Under the pieces are notes generated by a model. It was not told where the DNA came from, made no database searches, and saw only the letters and a list, made by a program, of their open reading frames with translations. A program made the translations under genes and the position numbers. DNA of 17,510 nt, from NCBI GenBank assembly GCA_023384315.1, contig JAHDWY010000019.1, positions 1 through 17,510 on the forward strand, given 5' to 3'. This document shows positions 14,478 to 17,510 of this stretch, piece by piece. How positions within the stretch are numbered: the stretch's first letter is position 1; the number at the start of each line of letters is the position of its first letter. This stretch comes from Candidatus Hydrogenedentota bacterium (GTDB lineage: Bacteria; Hydrogenedentota; Hydrogenedentia; Hydrogenedentales; SLHB01).

Positions 14478-14590
14478 TGGGGCAGGACGAACCCGCCCCA
14501 CGACACGCGGGTCGCACGATATGTAAATCGGCGCTGGCGGATTGAATCTGGAATTCGCTCTACATTTACTATCGGAACCTGAGAAAACAT

Positions 14591-14663
14591 CCCCCTAAAT
14601 CCCCCTTCAAAGGGGGACTTTGGTCAACGAATCGCTCAGGGCCTTTGAGAAGGGACTTGGGGG
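14591..14663. repeat. C-rich imperfect inverted repeat (REP/MITE-like) between convergent genes
   Basis: The left arm at 14591-14613 is largely complementary to the right arm at 14642-14663. Both share the CCTTTGA...GGGGG pattern, with one bulge and a few mismatches. Nested in the left half is a perfect 8-bp hairpin (TCCCCCTT, CA, AAGGGGGA; 14600-14617). The element lies between the stops of the LOG-family gene (14477) and the RRM gene (14673), where it could act as a bidirectional terminator. No T-run follows the stem, so Rho-independent termination is not certain. Similar C-rich palindromes recur in many bacterial genomes; whether this one is multicopy cannot be seen here. Confidence 0.6.
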
Positions 14664-14672
14664 CTCAGGTCA

Positions 14673-14951
14673 CTAGTCGCGCGAACGGTATTCCCGGCGG
14701 GGGCGCTCCTCCCGGGGCCGGGCCTCGTTGATCTTCAGGGGACGGCCGCAGAGTTCATACCCGTTCAGCGCCGCGATGGCCGCATCTCCCCCTTGCTTCG
14801 TCGCCATTTCGACGAAGGCGAATCCCCTGGACTGTCCCGTCATCCGGTCCATGATGACGTTCACGGACTTGACGTCTCCGTGCTTGGCGAAAACCTCCCG
14901 TAAATCGTCCTCGGTTGCCTGGTACGAGAGATTACCGACGTAGATATTCAT
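14673..14951 (-). CDS. Single-RRM RNA-binding protein
   Basis: 92 aa with one complete RNA recognition motif: RNP2 IYVGNL at 3-8 and RNP1 RGFAFVEM at 42-49, with the aromatic residues that stack on RNA bases (Tyr4, Phe44, Phe46). The end, after about residue 78, is a short Arg-rich tail (PREERPRREYRSRD). Bacterial proteins of this type (cyanobacterial Rbp-like) bind RNA non-specifically and are often cold-induced; regulation here is only inferred. The ATG at 14951 has a strong GAGGAGG Shine-Dalgarno. A candidate promoter at 15122-15150 would give a leader of about 160 nt. Confidence 0.96.
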   Translation of the reverse strand: MNIYVGNLSYQATEDDLREVFAKHGDVKSVNVIMDRMTGQSRGFAFVEMATKQGGDAAIAALNGYELCGRPLKINEARPREERPRREYRSRD

Positions 14952-15121
14952 GGCGCCTCCTCACAGTTACCACCTCCAAACCCAGGTGCGGCCGTAATCC
15001 GGCACATGGATTCCGCGGAGGAAAAACGAACGAACGAGGGGAATGGAATGACGGGAGTGAAACATCGACTGGTCACACAACGCTACACACCTACTCTGGA
15101 CCATCAACGACTTACAGTCTG

Positions 15122-15150
15122 GGTATAGCACATTTCTGGAAATCTTGCAA
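15122..15150 (-). promoter_or_regulatory. Candidate sigma70 promoter for the RRM gene
   Basis: TTGCAA (15145-15150, 4/6) on the minus strand, 17-nt spacer, TATACC (15122-15127, 4/6), with an extended TGC directly before the -10. It predicts a leader of about 160 nt, similar in layout to cold-regulated RNA-binding protein genes. Confidence 0.5.
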
Positions 15151-15267
15151 TAGGATTTTCAGCCGGGAATATGCCACAAGTCCTTGAACTGCCTTGATTG
15201 GGGTACGGTTCCGTGGTAGTTTTCATCGTACCGTGCCAATCGCCCCAACGCCGCGGGGATTCTGTTC

Positions 15268-15276
15268 GGAGAGGAG
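15268..15276 (+). promoter_or_regulatory. Strong Shine-Dalgarno deciding the GT-C-like gene start
   Basis: GGAGAGGAG, 4 nt before the GTG at 15281. The frame is open further upstream to a TTG at 15194, but those codons have no Shine-Dalgarno, and the hydrophobic first helix begins right after the GTG. Confidence 0.7.
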
Positions 15277-15280
15277 CAAC

Positions 15281-17008
15281 GTGAATCGCAGGTCCATGTC
15301 ATTTGCCGTCTGTTTCCTGGCAATTGTCTGCGTTGCGGCGAGTCTGCGGCTGGCTGGTTTGGGCGATGTTGGAATCTTCGGAGTCGATGGCGGGCGGTAC
15401 ATTCTTGACGGGCTGAGCAAGGCGAACGAGTTGGAGAATGGCATCCGGCTGCTGGAGGGTAAGTGGTCGGAACTGACCGGCTCCGGGGAGTTCCTGCTGT
15501 CGGATTTTGCCCCGGAGGCCGCGGAGCGCCTTGCGCAACAGTATCCCTTCTCGCCGAAACTCGGGGTGTCTTACCTCACCGGAATGGTTCTTCTGTGGAC
15601 CGGGCCTTGGGTTTCCGCCTTCAGCGTGATTGAAGCGATTGCGGGCATCTTGCTCGTGGCGGTCGTCATTGTGTTTGTGGGGAAGCTTCGCGATTGGCCG
15701 ACGGGGCTGCTGGCGGGGCTGCTGCTGGCGGTGTCAGGGTACAGCGTCTACTACGCCCGGAACGCGTATCCCCAATCCACGGCTTCCTTGTGTTACGTGC
15801 TGGCGGTCTGGGCGCATGCGATCGCGTACGCACCAGGGAAGGATGGGGCTCGCGGGAATCGCTCGTATCTCGTCATGAGCGGTGCGTTGGCGGGTATCGG
15901 CTTCTGGATCAACTACCAGATTGCAGCAGCGTTGCCGGCGCTGGCTGCGATTCAATTGTTCGCGTCATTCAAAGGCGGCGGGGCGGTGCGCGGTATCAGG
16001 CAATTTGTTTCCGGCGGACTCTTGATGACAGCGGGATTTGTAGCGGTGCAACTCGCGGCCGAGGCGGTCACGTATCCGTGGGTACTGCTCTTCCGGAGCC
16101 AGGGCATGACCTACCCCCATGCAACCTACCTGGAACTACTCTGGCCGCGCCTTGTAAGCCAGAGCGGTGCGCCGGTGAACATGTCGGGGCTGGTGCTTCT
16201 CCCCTACTTCCACGGCGTCCTGGAAGGCTACCCGGCGACACTGATTGCCCTCGTGTTGCTTACCGGCGGGGGGTTGGTTGCGATTGGGACGTGGGCCAGC
16301 GGGGATAGCAACGGGCGGTACCGGGCCTTCGTCTACGTGATGGTGCCGTTTGCCGTGCCGGTGCTGATCTTTTCGTTGAAGACCATGCAAGGGGCGAGGA
16401 CCTTCACGTTCGCGTTGCCGTTCTTCGCGGCGCTGCTGGCGATGGCGGTGGTTGCCATTTGGCGATACCCGACGTCGTACCGGGCGCCGATCCGGATGAC
16501 CGTCGTGGTCTTGATGGGGATCAGTTTCGCCTCGAGCACCGTGTGTCTGCGGGAGATCCTCGCCATTCGTTCCGCGTATCCGGTATGCATCGCCCACCTG
16601 AAAGAAACGGACAGCCCTGGCGCTTGCGCGGCGTGGTCGTCGGCGCTCGAATCGTATCTATTGCAGGAAGGGCTGGAAGGCGGCAGTTTGTACCGCTACG
16701 TGGGCGAGGAACGCGTTCCGCCACGGTGGTACGTGAGCGACTGGCAGGAGTTGTACGACCGGCGGTACCCGGACGAGGCGGTGGCGCTTCCAGCAGGGGC
16801 CGAACCGGACCGGGTATTCGACCACTCCTTTGGACGGATCTTTCTAGAAGTGGAGGCCTTTCCCTCGTACGGCAATACGATCGACAACATCCGGTTTGTT
16901 CAGAACCTGGATCTGAATCGCGCGCGAAAGCTGTTGGTATACGATCTGCACGAGACTGGATTACGATCGCCGCTGACCATGACCGCTCCAGCGCCGCTCC
17001 GCGACTGA
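15281..17008 (+). CDS. Multi-pass membrane protein, GT-C-like glycosyltransferase (PMT/ArnT type)
   Basis: 575 aa from the GTG with a strong Shine-Dalgarno. The first helix is at about 8-22. It is followed by a loop with GVDGGRYILDG, in which Asp36 occupies the place of the catalytic acidic residue in the first outer loop of GT-C enzymes. Further hydrophobic helices fall roughly at 95-107, 112-134, 143-157, 166-184, 196-213, 244-262, 319-338, 347-365, 375-393 and 403-420. GYSVYYARNAYPQS (153-166) and MQGARTFTFALPF (369-381) resemble conserved patches of lipid-phosphate-sugar-dependent transferases. The last 155 residues are soluble. Such enzymes take a sugar from a polyprenyl-phosphate carrier; donor and acceptor are unknown. 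An MFS gene follows 14 nt later. Confidence 0.78.
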   Translation: MNRRSMSFAVCFLAIVCVAASLRLAGLGDVGIFGVDGGRYILDGLSKANELENGIRLLEGKWSELTGSGEFLLSDFAPEAAERLAQQYPFSPKLGVSYLTGMVLLWTGPWVSAFSVIEAIAGILLVAVVIVFVGKLRDWPTGLLAGLLLAVSGYSVYYARNAYPQSTASLCYVLAVWAHAIAYAPGKDGARGNRSYLVMSGALAGIGFWINYQIAAALPALAAIQLFASFKGGGAVRGIRQFVSGGLLMTAGFVAVQLAAEAVTYPWVLLFRSQGMTYPHATYLELLWPRLVSQSGAPVNMSGLVLLPYFHGVLEGYPATLIALVLLTGGGLVAIGTWASGDSNGRYRAFVYVMVPFAVPVLIFSLKTMQGARTFTFALPFFAALLAMAVVAIWRYPTSYRAPIRMTVVVLMGISFASSTVCLREILAIRSAYPVCIAHLKETDSPGACAAWSSALESYLLQEGLEGGSLYRYVGEERVPPRWYVSDWQELYDRRYPDEAVALPAGAEPDRVFDHSFGRIFLEVEAFPSYGNTIDNIRFVQNLDLNRARKLLVYDLHETGLRSPLTMTAPAPLRD

Positions 17009-17022
17009 ACGAAAGCGCAGGT

Positions 17023-17510
17023 ATGGCATTCTCCATCCGATCGCGTCTTGCGACGATGATGTTCATTCAATACATGGGCATGGGTGTGTTCATGCCCATG
17101 ATGGGTCATTACCTGAAGGGGTACTTGGCGCTTGATCCCTATCGCGTCGGCGTGATTCTGGCCATGCCGGCCATCGCCGCCTTCGTGGCGCCGATCCTCG
17201 TTGCGCAGGTGGCCGACCGGTGGATTCCCGCGGAACGGGTGCTGGCGCTGCTGCATTTTGCCGCAGCCGGCGCCATGTTGCTCATCTGGGCGCAGATGGC
17301 GTTTTGGTCCTTTCTCTTCGCGTACCTGCTCTTCTGGGTCGTGTTCTCACCCACGATGGCCATGACGAATACGGTCGCCTTCCACCATCTCGCGGATGCC
17401 CGGCGCGACTTCGGGCCGGTTCGGATGTGGGGCACGATTGGTTGGGTGATCGTAGGTTTTCTTTTTGGCTTGGCCTGGCTGCGCGGAGGCGGGATGGACC
17501 CCGAGACGAG
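17023..17510 (+). CDS. MFS transporter, nucleoside:H+ symporter-like (partial, C-terminus missing)
   Basis: 162 codons are visible before the window ends. It begins MAFSIRSRLATMMFIQYMGM, with membrane helices at about 10-28, 44-60, 75-90, 94-112 and 140-155. Between helices 2 and 3 is the MFS motif A-like AQVADRWIPAER. A later segment, FSPTMAMTNTVAFHH...DFGPVRMWGTIGW, is characteristic of the NupG/nucleoside:H+ symporter branch (TNS-FP-R-R-GTIGW pattern). It probably imports a nucleoside or related small molecule by proton symport, but substrates in this branch are diverse. It starts 14 nt after the GT-C-like gene with a weak Shine-Dalgarno, and is probably in the same operon. Confidence 0.85.
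   Translation, partial: MAFSIRSRLATMMFIQYMGMGVFMPMMGHYLKGYLALDPYRVGVILAMPAIAAFVAPILVAQVADRWIPAERVLALLHFAAAGAMLLIWAQMAFWSFLFAYLLFWVVFSPTMAMTNTVAFHHLADARRDFGPVRMWGTIGWVIVGFLFGLAWLRGGGMDPET

Larger units (their letters stand above)
14952..15280. other. Divergent intergenic region, RRM gene and GT-C-like gene
   Basis: 329 nt with no gene. It holds the candidate RRM promoter (15122-15150, minus strand) and its leader. On the plus side, nested inverted repeats (TTGGGG 15198-15203 with CCCCAA 15243-15248, and GGTACG 15202-15207 with CGTACC 15227-15232) lie in the presumed leader of the glycosyltransferase gene and could form a stem. No good plus-strand promoter hexamers were identified. Confidence 0.5.

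Overview
The window reads as a GC-rich bacterial chromosome segment of ordinary housekeeping and cell-envelope genes. Most genes are on the minus strand from 1 to about 12.2 kb. A mixed block, mostly plus strand, follows from 12.7 kb to the end. No tRNA, rRNA, CRISPR array, insertion sequence or phage gene was recognised. The organism cannot be named from sequence alone. A bacterium with a rotary V/A-type ATPase, Sec and lipoprotein signals, large secreted putative carbohydrate-active proteins and a single-RRM protein would fit an environmental lineage such as the PVC group or a Hydrogenedentes-like candidate phylum. That is a guess.

Region 1 (1-6107, minus strand) is a V/A-type H+(or Na+)-translocating ATPase operon. 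In transcription order it encodes G/H, I, K (proteolipid), E, C, F and A. The A subunit runs off the left edge, and B and D would be expected beyond it. The order matches the Thermus thermophilus operon. The genes are nearly all overlapping or abutting (4-nt, 7-nt and 8-nt overlaps, one zero-gap junction, gaps of 5 and 14 nt), so they are almost certainly one transcript and translationally coupled. The proteolipid has a signal-like N-terminus as in Thermus. It has Thr where Na+-binding rings usually carry Gln.

Region 2 (6403-12242, minus strand) holds, in transcription order, a divergent YchF/DUF933-type P-loop NTPase, an ICMT/PEMT-type membrane methyltransferase, a lipoprotein with a probable alpha/alpha-toroid (terpene-cyclase-like) fold, and a 905-residue secreted protein that looks like an uncharacterised glycoside hydrolase. 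The first gene has a near-consensus sigma70 promoter (TTGACA, 17 nt, TACAAT) about 220 nt upstream of its start. The last has its own plausible promoter. The methyltransferase and lipoprotein genes are 27 nt apart and probably co-transcribed.

Region 3 (12684-14477, plus strand) carries a secreted dienelactone-hydrolase-family enzyme and a LOG-family (nucleotide 5'-monophosphate phosphoribohydrolase-like) protein. The LOG gene converges on a small RRM RNA-binding protein gene (14673-14951, minus). A C-rich imperfect inverted repeat lies between them. The RRM gene has a candidate promoter and a long leader.

Region 4 (15281-17510, plus strand) carries a multi-pass GT-C-like membrane glycosyltransferase, followed after 14 nt by an MFS transporter of the nucleoside:H+ symporter type, cut off by the right edge.

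No clear undescribed multi-gene system was found. The items most worth checking are the 905-residue secreted protein, the toroid lipoprotein beside a membrane methyltransferase, the degenerate YchF paralogue and the long leader in front of it, and the inverted-repeat element at 14.6 kb.
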